Assembly (NCBI GenBank): GCA_035295745.1
Contig: DATGIL010000084.1
Location: forward strand, 4,183-68,182
DNA length: 64,000 nucleotides
Source: JAIQFL01 sp035295745
GTDB taxonomy: Bacteria; Acidobacteriota; Terriglobia; Bryobacterales; Bryobacteraceae
Direction: 5' to 3'
Part shown: positions 25,033-34,461 of the stretch, in pieces
Numbering within the stretch: the first letter of the stretch is position 1
How the letters are laid out: every line of letters starts with the position of its first letter
Notes under the pieces: model-generated
The model's input: the letters and a program-made list of their open reading frames with translations, nothing else
The model's database searches: none
Told to the model about the DNA's origin: nothing
Made by a program: the position numbers and the translations under genes

Positions 25033-26427
25033 TCACCCCCAAAGCTCGTTCACGGGATAAAACTGGACCGGGCCAGTAGTAGGTACATACTCGAAGCCGC
25101 GGCCCAGCGGATCGTCGTGCCGCACCGTTGTCCAATCGATTCCCATCGCCGAGTAGATGGTCGCTTCGATGTCTTCGGGATACACGTAGCGATTCTGCGC
25201 CCACCCGTAATTCACCGTGTCCGACCCGGTTGCGTTCGTGGCGCCAACCACAGTTCCGCCTTTCACTCCACCGCCTGCGAAGAAAGCGAACTGCTGCGGC
25301 CAATGGTCACGTCCTGCGGCAGCCGTCAGCGGACCCACCGTGCGACCGAACTCGCCCACCATCACCACCAGCGTGCTCGAGAACAGCCCATTAGCCTTCA
25401 AATCGCCGATCAGAGCCGACACCGCATCGTCCAGTATCTTGCCCTTGGCCGGAAGCTGATTGGCGGCGTAGATGTTCTGATGCATGTCCCAGCCGTCATT
25501 CGAGGTGATCTGAATGAAGCGCGTGCCCTGATTGGCCTTCAGGACCTGGTTCGCCACCAGGCAGGCATTGCCCAGGCTGGTGGTGCCGTAGCGTGCGCTA
25601 TCGGCCGCGGTGTAACTGAATGCCTGGTTCACTACCGGGTTGTACATCATGCCCTCGGCAGCGCTGTAGAAATCGTTGTAGTCGTCCAGGGGCGTCCCGT
25701 TGGGCGAGTTGATGCGAAGAGTGTCGTCCAGCGAGTGCATCAGCTTCCAGCGGTTATTGAACGTGGTCTGCCCATCGGGATTGGTGGTATTCGGAATGCC
25801 GCCGGTGGCCGGTGTCACTTTGAACGGAGCGTAGACTGCCGGCAGGTATCCCGCCCCGACGCCGCCACCCGAATTGAGCGCCAGAAAGGCCGGAAACACT
25901 TGTCCCGGAGTCCGTAGCTTGTCCTTCTCGATTGCCACGACGCTGCCGATATTCGGGGCGATGTTGCCCAATGCCGCAGCCGGATTCCGTCCGATCTGCG
26001 ACCACGTCTGCGCTAAGGAATGGACCAGTGCGTGCGACTGCATCGACCGGATCAGCGCGATATCCGAGAGCGAGTTGCCGAGTTTGGGCAGCAGTCCCGT
26101 GGGCCAGAGGACGCCGTTCACGGTTTGCGGCGCGAAACTCGCGGGCGTGACGCCGGAGACGTTCTTCAAATCGAAGGTGTCGGTGTGACTCGGCGCTCCC
26201 GCCAGCAGGATGAAGATGACATTCTGCGCGGTGTTCTTGGTGACCGCGCCGCTACTGGTCACGTCGGCAGCCTTGGCGTACCGCTGCGCCAGAAACGCTC
26301 CGCCCACGCCAGCGCCCAGAATCTCGAAGAAACGCCGCCGCGTCCAGTGCGGACGATTGAAGAACGTCTTGTAACTCCACCCGTACTTCTTTAAATCCTG
26401 ATTGATCTTTTCCTGTTCCCGGCTCAT
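25033..26427 (-). CDS. DUF1501 family protein, Tat-type leader
   Basis: 464 residues from ATG 26427, with GCGGAGGAATGTC as ribosome site; the frame upstream to 26484 is not used. The N-terminus has W-T-R-R-R-F-F-E-I-L-G-A-G-V-G-G, a twin-arginine leader. The body is DUF1501 (PF07394), an alkaline-phosphatase-like fold: NVIFILLAGAPSHTDTFDLK, ALIRSMQSHALVHSLA, LVVMVGEFGRTVG, AAGRDHWPQQFAFFAGGGVKGG, and VYPEDIEATIYSAMGID. It is encoded directly after a DUF1549/DUF1553 gene (14-base gap), the standard pair in Planctomycetes and acidobacteria. The biochemical role of the pair is not known. Confidence 0.9.
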   Translation of the reverse strand: MSREQEKINQDLKKYGWSYKTFFNRPHWTRRRFFEILGAGVGGAFLAQRYAKAADVTSSGAVTKNTAQNVIFILLAGAPSHTDTFDLKNVSGVTPASFAPQTVNGVLWPTGLLPKLGNSLSDIALIRSMQSHALVHSLAQTWSQIGRNPAAALGNIAPNIGSVVAIEKDKLRTPGQVFPAFLALNSGGGVGAGYLPAVYAPFKVTPATGGIPNTTNPDGQTTFNNRWKLMHSLDDTLRINSPNGTPLDDYNDFYSAAEGMMYNPVVNQAFSYTAADSARYGTTSLGNACLVANQVLKANQGTRFIQITSNDGWDMHQNIYAANQLPAKGKILDDAVSALIGDLKANGLFSSTLVVMVGEFGRTVGPLTAAAGRDHWPQQFAFFAGGGVKGGTVVGATNATGSDTVNYGWAQNRYVYPEDIEATIYSAMGIDWTTVRHDDPLGRGFEYVPTTGPVQFYPVNELWG

Positions 26428-26441
26428 GACATTCCTCCGCG

Positions 26442-28415
26442 CTAGTAATTGAAAACGAAATCCACCTTGTTGTAGATCGACCACACCAGGTCTTGTACAG
26501 CCGTGGTGCGAGGGGTGCCGCTTGCCGTCGGAAGGTAGGCCAGCGACTTACTCATTTCGTCACTAGTGGGGTAGCGCGAGAGTATGTTCAGGAAGAGGAT
26601 ATTGACGAGATCGGTGTTGTTCTTGCTCAAATTCTGCACGATCAACTGGCTGGCAGTGGATCCCGTGCCTTTGATACGGGTCTCCACGATCGAATTGTTC
26701 ATCAGGTTGAGAGCCTGCAGGATCGATCCATCCTGTTTGCGAGGCTGATCGTCGCGATTGCCGCGGAGGAAGCTATCCAGGAAGGCGTTGGTATTGCCGT
26801 CCGGGCCGCCCACCGTATCCGGGAACTGCATGGCGTAACTAGGCTTGTTGTAGCCTTGATCTGTAAATCCGGTGATGCTGTAGCTGGGGAAGGTGCCGCT
26901 CGATTCCACCACGGCGTCGTGGACTTCCTCCGCCCACAGGCGCCGCACATACTTGCGAGCGAAATAGGGCTGCCAGGCGGCGTTCCACGTGCCGTTGTAG
27001 CGGCTGGAAAGCTGGTAGGTATCGGAATTCGTGATCTCGCGCATCAGCGCCTTCAGATCGAATCCGTTGGCCACGAAATGTTGCGCCAGGGCGTTGAGCA
27101 ACCTGGCATTCGAGGGTTGCAGACTCCAGGGCGCGGGCGGCGGATTATCCGGATCGAGCCGTGCCGGGTCGAAAGTGTCCGGCGGATCGACGATTCCCTG
27201 GCTGAAGAAGTACGCCCACATGTAATTCACAGTGGCGCGAGCAAACTGGAAGTCGCCGGTGATATCCCGGGCTAGTGCCTCCCGGTAATTCTCACCCGCC
27301 TTGGGGACGTCGCCATCGAAGATGTACTGGGGTGGCACATAATAGCAAGGCTGGCCTGACTTACAGCCGCTCGGTGCGACACGCGCGGGACGATTCCCAG
27401 TGGTGGTGTTCAGAGTGTAATCCAGGGTGTAACCCTTGGTATTATCCTGCACCGACCAGTAATAGATGTTCGTGTTGCTCGGGTCCACTGGCGTACGTGC
27501 TAACTGGGTGTGGGACAAATATGACGCCAGTTGCCATGCCTGGTAACGGGTGGTCTGGCTGCCCCAGAGGCTCAGTTGATCCAGGTGGCCGCGTCCGTTG
27601 TGGCACAACAGGCAGTTCACGTGTGTGAGACCCATGAACGTATCGAATACGAATGCCGTTCCCTGGTCCGTGATGTCCTGCGCCGGGCCACCGGTGATGT
27701 AGGCATTGAGCATCCAGTTGCCGGGACCGTCGTTGTAGGTATTGGTGGTCGCTTCCGTAATCAACGTTGTGGCCATCTTGTTGTACGGAGTGTTCGCGGC
27801 CAGCGAATCGTGGATCCACTGATAAAACGCATTGCGCCCCTGAGGGAAGCGGTTCAGGCTGCTCGACTTGGTCTGGGTATTTTGGTAGAGGTCGCCGAAA
27901 TACATCGTCCACTTATCGACCCACTCCGGCTTTGCCAGCAACTCATCGATCAGCTTGGCGCGCTTATCGGGCGTGGTATCTGCGACGAAAGTAATGACCC
28001 GGTCGGGAGTTGGGATTCTGCCGGTAAGATCGAGAGTGATGCGCCGGATGAATTCCCAATCGGTGGTGCGGGGCGCAGGCGTGATCTGATTCGCCTGGAA
28101 GTCGGCCCAGATATAGGAATCGATCGAGCCCGCCGCGTGCTGCTGATTGTAGTCGTAGGTGCGGCTGCCGCCAGGGACTACCGCACGCATCGTCGACACC
28201 TGTTCGGTGAGCGTGCTCAACTGATGGCTGCTGCGCGAGATTACTCCAGCCGCTTTTAGCGCCTGATCGACATACCGCTCCCGCTGGCTGCCGAAATAAC
28301 TGCAATTCGCATGTTCGACGGATAATTGATCATCCAAGGACTGGCCAATCAGCAAACCTGCAGAGGCCAAAACTGTAATTCCACCCAAAATCCACAAAAC
28401 CCGAGGCCTTTTCAC
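26442..28415 (-). CDS. DUF1549/DUF1553 protein with CxxCH motif
   Basis: 657 residues. GTG 28415 is chosen because AGAGGGGGAAAGTA lies just upstream and it gives a membrane leader (KRPRVLWILGGITVLASAGLLIG); a GTG at 28448 is upstream of this site. DUF1549 spans about residues 100-310 (WEFIRRITLDLTGRIPTPD, WVDKWTMYFGDLY) and contains VNCLLCHNGRGHLD, a C-x2-C-H haem-c attachment motif. DUF1553 follows (ARATVNYMWAYFFSQGIVD, MREITNSDTYQLSSRYN, LWAEEVHDAVVESSG, LNILSRYPTSDEM). Probably exported with the downstream DUF1501 protein; function unknown. Confidence 0.88.
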   Translation of the reverse strand: MKRPRVLWILGGITVLASAGLLIGQSLDDQLSVEHANCSYFGSQRERYVDQALKAAGVISRSSHQLSTLTEQVSTMRAVVPGGSRTYDYNQQHAAGSIDSYIWADFQANQITPAPRTTDWEFIRRITLDLTGRIPTPDRVITFVADTTPDKRAKLIDELLAKPEWVDKWTMYFGDLYQNTQTKSSSLNRFPQGRNAFYQWIHDSLAANTPYNKMATTLITEATTNTYNDGPGNWMLNAYITGGPAQDITDQGTAFVFDTFMGLTHVNCLLCHNGRGHLDQLSLWGSQTTRYQAWQLASYLSHTQLARTPVDPSNTNIYYWSVQDNTKGYTLDYTLNTTTGNRPARVAPSGCKSGQPCYYVPPQYIFDGDVPKAGENYREALARDITGDFQFARATVNYMWAYFFSQGIVDPPDTFDPARLDPDNPPPAPWSLQPSNARLLNALAQHFVANGFDLKALMREITNSDTYQLSSRYNGTWNAAWQPYFARKYVRRLWAEEVHDAVVESSGTFPSYSITGFTDQGYNKPSYAMQFPDTVGGPDGNTNAFLDSFLRGNRDDQPRKQDGSILQALNLMNNSIVETRIKGTGSTASQLIVQNLSKNNTDLVNILFLNILSRYPTSDEMSKSLAYLPTASGTPRTTAVQDLVWSIYNKVDFVFNY

Positions 28416-28454
28416 TACTTTCCCCCTCTTGCGCCCGTAGAAGCGCACTGGTTA

Positions 28455-28476
28455 ATGACAGTTTAACCCGTGTCAT
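28455..28476. promoter_or_regulatory. Inverted repeat between divergent genes
   Basis: ATGACA and TGTCAT separated by ten bases, in the 139-bp spacer between the divergent DUF1549 and TIGR03437 genes. It could be an operator shared by both; there is no further support. Confidence 0.25.
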
Positions 28477-28554
28477 CGGGAGAAGTTCCAAATTTTCGCG
28501 ACAATTCTTCGGGAGGCCGGGACTTAACGCACGGAGCGGGGTTTAAGATGGAAC

Positions 28555-30408
28555 ATGATTCGACCAACGGGGTGGGGATTCGCCATTGCCGCGATTTTGT
28601 GGAGCGGCTCAATTTCCGCGCAAACCCTCACAAATAAGGACTTATCCGGCAAGTATTTCTTTCGCCATTTATCCCTGGGCACCGATTCCTCCGGCAATCT
28701 GACCGATCCGCGCAGCTTGACCGGGGCTGTCACGTTCGATGGCAGCGGCCGCTACAGTTTCACCGGCCAGCAGGTGCAAGGCAACAATGCCGCCAGTTCC
28801 CTGACGGGGTCGGGCGCTTACTCGGTGGACCCGGCGGGGTTCGTTTCGCTCGATAGCCCGCTGCGCAGTGGCGCCAAAGTCAACGCGCGGCTCGGCCCCG
28901 AGGCCCTGATCGGCTCCAGCACAGAATCCACCGACAACACCTTTGACATTTTCGTGGCGATTCCCGCGCCTGCGGTTTCTTCGACCGCTCCGACCATCTC
29001 CGGCAGTTACCGAACCGTCACACTGGAGTTTCCAGGCGGGTCGGCGGCCAACGTACGCAGCGCCATCTTCACACTCACTTCCGCCGCCGCGGGTAAGTGG
29101 GCCGACTTCACCGCCAACGGCCACGCCGCCAACCAATCGGCCGGCGCTCCAGTGACTCAGCAGGTCACCGGCGCGACGTATTTGTTCAACACCGATGGCA
29201 CCGGAACCCTGAGCTTCGGATTCGGCGCCACCGGCAACGCCGCCCTCCTCAACAACAGCAAGACGATCTACCTTTCCGCCGATGGCAATCTGATCCTCGG
29301 AGCCTCTACCGCCAATGGATCGCATGACATCGTCATCGGGGTGAAGTCCATTTCTGGCGCCAGCAATTCCACCTGGAACGGCGACTTCTGGGGCGCCGGA
29401 CTGCGCTTCAATCCGTCGGCTTCGCCCGCCGAGGTCAGCGGTTTTTCCGGCTCGTTCTCGGCACGCGGCCTCGGGAAACTCACGTGGAGCAAGCGCTACA
29501 AATCGCTGGGCAACGGCTCCTTCGATTTCACCGGTATCAATGCGTATTCACTGAACGCCGATGGCTCGGGCTCGCTCGAACTGGATCAGATCGGCCTGGG
29601 AGCCTCCGGCAAGGCCATGGCCGGTGTCGACGTGAGCGCCGATGACCCCGGCGCGTACGAAATCTTCCTCGGCGTGCAGATGTCCTCCCTGAGCGGCTCT
29701 GGTGTCTTCCTCAATCCGCAGAGGGTGATCAGCGCGGCCGGATTCGCCCCTGCCGGGAGCCCCATTTCGCCCGGCGAATTCGTCGCGCTGTTCGGCACGG
29801 GACTGGCCAAGAGCACCCAGGTGGCTTCCCCGCCGTACCCTTCCAGCTTGAATGGCGTGACGGTGCTGATCAATAACAAGCCCGCTCCGATATACTTCGT
29901 CAGCGCAACCCAAATCGATTGCCTGGTGCCCTACTCGACGCAAGGGCCGACCGCCACCGTCGTGGTGCAGAATGGCGGCGCGTCCTCGAACTCGGTGTCC
30001 GTGCCCGTGGCCGCCACCGCCCCTGGGATCTTCTCGCTGGACCAGTCCGGCAGCGGACTGGGCGCCATCCTGCATGCCGATTACAGCGTGGTGAATGCGG
30101 CCAAGCCCGCGATTTCCGGTGAGACCGTCCTCATCTTTCTGACAGGAATGGGACCGGTGAGTCCCACAGTCGCTGACGGAACAGCGGGCGGCTCGAATCC
30201 GCTGAGCAAGACGACCGCATCTCCCATCAGCGTGTTGATCGGCGGCCAGCCCGGCACGGTCCTCTATAGCGGACTCGCGCCCGGCTTCCCCGGCCTCTAC
30301 CAGATGAACGTGACCCTGCCCGCGGTGATTCCTTTTCCGGGAAATCTGCCGGTGGCTCTGGTGACGCCGAATGCGGTCCACGACCAGGTAGACATCGTCG
30401 TACAGTAG
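28555..30408 (+). CDS. Secreted protein with TIGR03437 C-terminal domain
   Basis: 617 residues with signal peptide GWGFAIAAILWSGSISAQ. Residues ~25-380 are beta-rich repeats in which Gly/Ser/Asn-rich turns alternate (LSGKYFFRHL, FDGSGRYSFTGQ, FNTDGTGTLSFGFG, SLNADGSGSLELDQ), reminding of the acidobacterial secreted-repeat type. Residues ~385-617 are the TIGR03437 domain (VISAAGFAPAGSPISPGEFV, ALFGTGLA, FVSATQIDCLVPY, VNAAKPAISGETVLIFLTGM, GLYQMNVTLP). Role unknown; this C-terminal domain is thought to be surface-associated in Solibacter. Divergent from the DUF1549/DUF1501 pair. Confidence 0.85.
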   Translation: MIRPTGWGFAIAAILWSGSISAQTLTNKDLSGKYFFRHLSLGTDSSGNLTDPRSLTGAVTFDGSGRYSFTGQQVQGNNAASSLTGSGAYSVDPAGFVSLDSPLRSGAKVNARLGPEALIGSSTESTDNTFDIFVAIPAPAVSSTAPTISGSYRTVTLEFPGGSAANVRSAIFTLTSAAAGKWADFTANGHAANQSAGAPVTQQVTGATYLFNTDGTGTLSFGFGATGNAALLNNSKTIYLSADGNLILGASTANGSHDIVIGVKSISGASNSTWNGDFWGAGLRFNPSASPAEVSGFSGSFSARGLGKLTWSKRYKSLGNGSFDFTGINAYSLNADGSGSLELDQIGLGASGKAMAGVDVSADDPGAYEIFLGVQMSSLSGSGVFLNPQRVISAAGFAPAGSPISPGEFVALFGTGLAKSTQVASPPYPSSLNGVTVLINNKPAPIYFVSATQIDCLVPYSTQGPTATVVVQNGGASSNSVSVPVAATAPGIFSLDQSGSGLGAILHADYSVVNAAKPAISGETVLIFLTGMGPVSPTVADGTAGGSNPLSKTTASPISVLIGGQPGTVLYSGLAPGFPGLYQMNVTLPAVIPFPGNLPVALVTPNAVHDQVDIVVQ

Positions 30409-30454
30409 CCGGAACTTGTCTCGCCACCCCGGAACGTTGTATACCGGGAGGACG

Positions 30455-31426
30455 ATGATCTGGCGCCCACTACTTCTTTTGGCTGCGTTCTTACCTGCCT
30501 TCGCCGCACCCTGTGCCACGGCGACCCCAGACTGCACCGAGTGGGTGGGGCTCGGCGCCAAGGGGGCCCGGTCGCTGGTCTATCGCACCTATGCGCTCGA
30601 CAAGCGAAATGAATCGATCACTCGCGCGGTGATTATGGTCCACGGAGCGGGCCGCGATGCCGATAACTACTTCCGGACCGCGCTGGCGGCGGCCTTCCTC
30701 GGTGGAGCGCTGGACGATACCGTGGTCATCTCACCGCGCTTCGCGTCGAACGATGGGCGCACTTGCCGCGACACGCTGGCGTCCGACGAAATCAACTGGA
30801 GTTGCTCCGGCGATAGCTGGCGTTCGGGAGGCTTGTCTCTCGGTGGCGACGGCCTCAATTCGTACAATCTGATGGACGAAATCCTACGGAAGCTGGCTCG
30901 CAAGGGGACCTTTCCCAACCTGAAGTCGATCGTGGTCGCGGGGCATTCGGCGGGAGGGCAGTTCGTGACCCGCTACGAGATGGCGAATCAGGTCCACGAC
31001 GCGCTAGGCGTACCGGTCACCTACGTCGTCTCGAATCCCTCGAGCTACGCTTACCTGGATCCGATCCGGCCCGCAGAACCGGATAAAACGAAGTGTCCGA
31101 ATTTCGACCGTTGGCCGTATGGACTGCAGGCGCGCACGGGCTACACCGCAAGACTTTCGGACGATCTCCTGAAGAAGCAATTGGCAGCGCGCCCGGTGGT
31201 CTACCTGCTAGGCGAACTCGATACGTTGCCGCTCGCGGGCTTCGACTCCTCTTGTTCGGCGATGGCGCAAGGCCCGTCACGATTGGCCCGCGGCCAGGCA
31301 TTTGCCAGCTACATCGAGAAGAAATACGGCGCGCAGCACAAAGTCGCGGTGGTTCCCATGTGCGGCCACAATGCTCGCTGCATGTTTACCGCGGATCCGG
31401 CACTGGCGGTTCTATTCCCGAAGTAG
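30455..31426 (+). CDS. Secreted alpha/beta hydrolase
   Basis: 323 residues from ATG 30455, with GGGAGGACG upstream; the frame before it is not used. Signal peptide IWRPLLLLAAFLPAFA. The fold shows AVIMVHGAGRDADNYFRTAL (oxyanion strand), the nucleophile elbow GHSAGGQFVTRYE at about residue 170, and a candidate catalytic His in PMCGHNARCMF near the end. Several cysteines (CATATPDC, CRDT, NWSCSGD, DSSCSAM) point to disulfides outside the cytoplasm. It may be a lipase or esterase; substrate unknown. A tandem repeat array begins 24 bases after the stop. Confidence 0.85.
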   Translation: MIWRPLLLLAAFLPAFAAPCATATPDCTEWVGLGAKGARSLVYRTYALDKRNESITRAVIMVHGAGRDADNYFRTALAAAFLGGALDDTVVISPRFASNDGRTCRDTLASDEINWSCSGDSWRSGGLSLGGDGLNSYNLMDEILRKLARKGTFPNLKSIVVAGHSAGGQFVTRYEMANQVHDALGVPVTYVVSNPSSYAYLDPIRPAEPDKTKCPNFDRWPYGLQARTGYTARLSDDLLKKQLAARPVVYLLGELDTLPLAGFDSSCSAMAQGPSRLARGQAFASYIEKKYGAQHKVAVVPMCGHNARCMFTADPALAVLFPK

Positions 31427-31450
31427 CCCTGCGGAACAAGGTCGAAGATC

Positions 31451-32062
31451 GCTTGCTGACGCGCGCGGCTCGCAAGCGCGCGTATCGCGCGAGCGTATTT
31501 GGGTAGCTTACGAGCCGCGACCGTAAGGGAGCGTTGCCGCCACGCCGCTAATGCAGTCAAGACCGCTTGCTCACGCGCGCGGCTCGCAAGCGCACGTCTT
31601 GCGCGAGCGGATTTGGGTAGCTTACGAGCCGCGACCGTGAGAGGGAAGGTTGCCGCCACGCCGCTAATGCAGTCAAGACCGCTTGCTCACGCACGCGGCT
31701 CGCAGGCGCACGTATCGCGCGAACATATTTGGGTACTTACGAGCCGCGACCGTGAGGGAGCGTTGCCGCCACGCCGCTAATGCAGTCAAGACCGCTTGCT
31801 CACGCGCGCGGCTCGCAGGCGCACGTATCGCGCGAACATATTTGGGTAGCTTACGAGCCGCGACCGTGAGTGTGAGGGAGCGTTGCCGCCACGCCGCTAA
31901 AGCAGGCAAGACCGCTTGCTTACGCGCGCGGCTCGCAAGCACACGTCTTGCGCGAATGTATTTGCGTAGCTTACGAGCCGCGACCGTGAGGGAGCGTTGC
32001 CGCCACGCCGCTAAAGCAGTCAAGGCCGCTTGCTTACGCGGGCGGCACGTTAGTGTCTTGCT
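31451..32062 (+). repeat. Tandem array of ~115-bp units, five full copies plus a partial sixth
   Basis: Units begin at GCTTGCT: 31451, 31565, 31681, 31794, 31914 and 32028, giving periods of 114, 116, 113, 120 and 114. Shared blocks are GCGCGGCTCGCAAGCGCACG, TTTGGGTAGCTTACGAGCCG, CGACCGTGAGGGAGCGTTGC and CGCCACGCCGCTAATGCAGT. Each unit contains CGCGCGGCTCGC ... ACGAGCCGCG, which can pair. Long open frames on the minus strand (for example 31673-32023) arise from the repeat and change frame between units, so they are not called as genes. This is not a CRISPR array: there are no short conserved repeats separating unique spacers. Confidence 0.92.
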
Positions 32063-32089
32063 TGCGATCGTGGCGCGCGCGATTCGCGA

Positions 32090-32530
32090 TCATGTAGAGG
32101 AGCCGATCAGGTGAAGCAGCACCGACCGCCGGTGCGGCGAAGCGCGATGCTCGAAGACATACACACCTTGCCAGGTGCCGAGCGCCATGCGCGACTGCTG
32201 CACCGGAATCGAAAGCTGCGTCAGCGTCAGAGCGGTGCGGATGTGGGCGGGCATGTCGTCAGCCCCTTCGACGGTGTGGCGGTAGAGCCGGTCATCCTCG
32301 GGAGCGATCCTTCCAAAAAACGTGTTCAGATCCTGCACCACGTCGGGATCGGCGTTCTCTTGAATCAGCAGCGACGCCGAGGTGTGCTGGATGAACACCG
32401 TCAACAGCCCTTCGCGGACCTCGCAAGTGCCCACCCATCGCGCGATCTGGTCGGTGATCTCGTAGAGCCCTTTGCCGCGAGTCGCCACCTGCAAGCGATG
32501 CGAAAACTGACCGAGAGTCCCGCTACTCAA
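32090..32530 (-). CDS. yjbQ: YjbQ / UPF0047 family protein
   Basis: 146 residues from TTG 32530, whose codon overlaps the end of glmS by eight bases; no ATG or GTG gives a full-length N-terminus. All family landmarks are present: FSHRLQVATRGKGLYEITDQ, the HTSASLLIQENAD box, HTVEGADDMPAHIRTAL, GTWQGVYVFEHR and the terminal R-R-S-V-L-L-H-L-I-G. Members of UPF0047 have been annotated as secondary thiamine-phosphate synthases; the physiological role is unsettled. Downstream is the 115-bp tandem array. Translation is likely coupled to glmS. Confidence 0.88.
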   Translation of the reverse strand: MSSGTLGQFSHRLQVATRGKGLYEITDQIARWVGTCEVREGLLTVFIQHTSASLLIQENADPDVVQDLNTFFGRIAPEDDRLYRHTVEGADDMPAHIRTALTLTQLSIPVQQSRMALGTWQGVYVFEHRASPHRRSVLLHLIGSST

Positions 32531-34376
32531 CGGTGACGCTCTTGGCCAGATTGCGCGGTTGATCGACGTCGCAACCACGGCGCACCGCGATATGATACGC
32601 CAGCAACTGCAGCGGCACGATCGACAGAATCGGCGTAAGCAGTTCGGTGGTGTGGGGAACCTCCATCACATAGTCGGCAACCTTGCTGACCTCTTCGTCC
32701 CCTTGCGTCGCGACCGCCAGGACGATGCCTTCGCGGGCCTTCACCTCCTGGATGTTCGACAGCGTCTTCTCGTAAAGCAGCCGGCTGTCCTCGCTACCAG
32801 GATCGCGCGTGGCCAGCACCACCACGGGCAGATTTTCGTCGATCAGCGCGTTGGGTCCGTGCTTCATTTCACCCGCCGGATACCCCTCGGCATGAATGTA
32901 GGAGATCTCCTTAAGCTTCAAGGCGCCTTCGAGCGCAATCGGGAACTGCACGCCGCGCCCCAGGAACAACGCATCTTTGGCATGGTGCAGGTGCCCGGCG
33001 ATCGACTTGTATAGGGCGTCGTTCGACAGCACTGTTTCCAGCTTACCGGGCAGACGCAGCAACTCCTGCACCAGGCAGCGCGAAGTGCTCTCGGAGAGTT
33101 CACCGTTGGCCTGCCCAAGATTCATCGCCAGGATGAAGAGGGCGGTCAACTGGCACGTGAAAGCTTTGGTAGATGCCACGCCAATCTCGGGGCCAGCGTG
33201 AGTATAGATCGTTCCCGCCGCCTCACGGGTGACCATCGAGCCCACAACATTGCAGATGGCGAGTGTTTTGGAGCCTTTCTGCTTGGCCTCGCGTTGCGCC
33301 GCCAGCGTGTCGGCCGTCTCGCCCGATTGCGAGATCACCACGGTGAGCGTGTCCGGCGCCACGATGGGATCGCGATACCGGAACTCGCTGCCGTAGTCCA
33401 CTTCCGCGGGGATGCGAGCCAGTTTCTCGATCATGAACTTGCCCACCAGCGCCGCGTGCCAACTGGTGCCGCAGGCGATGATCTTCACCTGCTTGAATCG
33501 CGCGAACTCGGCCGGCGCGATGTCCATCTCGTCCAGAAAAATGCGTCCGGTCTCCTGCCCCACGCGGCCTAAGGTGGTGTCGCGAATGGCGCGCGGCTGT
33601 TCGAAGATCTCCTTCAGCATGAAATGCTGATAGCCGCCCTTCTCCGCCTCGATGGGATTCCACAGGATGTGCGAAACCTGCCGGCGCACCACACGGCCTT
33701 CGAAATCGCTCAGCCGCACTCCATCGCGAGTCAGAATCGCCATGTCCCCGTCGGCCAGAAAGAACATGTCCTGCGTGTGCGTAAGTATCGCGGGCACGTC
33801 CGACGCCACGAAGTACTCGCCGTCGCCGATGCCAATCACCACCGGCGGCCCGGAGCGCGCCGCGACGATTTTCTGCGGGTCGGAGCGCGAAATCACCGCC
33901 AGCGCGAACACTCCGGAAAGTTCCTTCACCGCAGCTCGCACGGCCTCTTCCAGATTGCCTTTGAAGTGCTTCTCCACCAGGTGGGCAATCACTTCGGTGT
34001 CGGTCTCAGTCGTGAAGACGTGGCCCTCCGTACGCAGGGTGTGCTTGAGGCTCAGGTAGTTCTCGACAATCCCGTTGTGCACCACCACGATGTCGCCGCG
34101 ACAGTCGCGGTGCGGGTGGGCATTTTCTTCGGTAGGACGCCCGTGAGTCGCCCAGCGCGTGTGGCCGATGCCAAAACTTCCGTCCACCGGATTGAGCCGG
34201 ACGGCTTCTTCCAGATTGCGCAGCTTACCCTTGGCGCGCCGCACTTCCAGTTGATCGCCATCGCAGAAAACGGCAAGTCCTGCCGAGTCGTAACCGCGAT
34301 ACTCCAGTCGCTTCAGTCCTTCCAGAATGATGGGAACGGCGCGATTCGGTCCAATGTATCCGACGATTCCACACAT
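32523..34376 (-). CDS. glmS: Glutamine-fructose-6-phosphate aminotransferase (isomerizing)
   Basis: 617 residues, the standard length. Makes glucosamine-6-phosphate from fructose-6-phosphate and glutamine, the entry to UDP-GlcNAc and so to peptidoglycan. The N-terminal class II glutaminase has the nucleophile Cys2 in MCGIVGYIG, then GYDSAGLAV, GHTRWATHGRPTEENAHPH, and VVHNGIVENY. Two SIS domains follow (ISQSGETADTLAA, STKAFTCQL, and LFLGRGVQFPIALEGALKLK, EISYIHAEGYPAGEMKHGPN), and the C-terminal DQPRNLAKSVTVE tail is intact. No glmS ribozyme was recognised in the 85-base spacer to purS. Confidence 0.97.
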   Translation of the reverse strand: MCGIVGYIGPNRAVPIILEGLKRLEYRGYDSAGLAVFCDGDQLEVRRAKGKLRNLEEAVRLNPVDGSFGIGHTRWATHGRPTEENAHPHRDCRGDIVVVHNGIVENYLSLKHTLRTEGHVFTTETDTEVIAHLVEKHFKGNLEEAVRAAVKELSGVFALAVISRSDPQKIVAARSGPPVVIGIGDGEYFVASDVPAILTHTQDMFFLADGDMAILTRDGVRLSDFEGRVVRRQVSHILWNPIEAEKGGYQHFMLKEIFEQPRAIRDTTLGRVGQETGRIFLDEMDIAPAEFARFKQVKIIACGTSWHAALVGKFMIEKLARIPAEVDYGSEFRYRDPIVAPDTLTVVISQSGETADTLAAQREAKQKGSKTLAICNVVGSMVTREAAGTIYTHAGPEIGVASTKAFTCQLTALFILAMNLGQANGELSESTSRCLVQELLRLPGKLETVLSNDALYKSIAGHLHHAKDALFLGRGVQFPIALEGALKLKEISYIHAEGYPAGEMKHGPNALIDENLPVVVLATRDPGSEDSRLLYEKTLSNIQEVKAREGIVLAVATQGDEEVSKVADYVMEVPHTTELLTPILSIVPLQLLAYHIAVRRGCDVDQPRNLAKSVTVE

Positions 34377-34461
34377 TTCATCATTATAATGGGCGGGAAA
34401 AAGACGGTCCGTACAAATCTGCTCACCAGTAGTACGAATAGGACGCGGCTGGGCGGAAGGG

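Noticed and set aside
31673..32023. Minus-strand open frame with a periodic Ser/Leu/Thr/Val/Ala/Arg-rich repeat
   Set aside because: It is a by-product of the 115-bp tandem array; unit lengths of 113 and 116 break the frame between copies and there is no ribosome site.
31451..32062. Possible CRISPR array
   Set aside because: Whole ~115-bp units are repeated with no unique spacers, and no cas genes are present.
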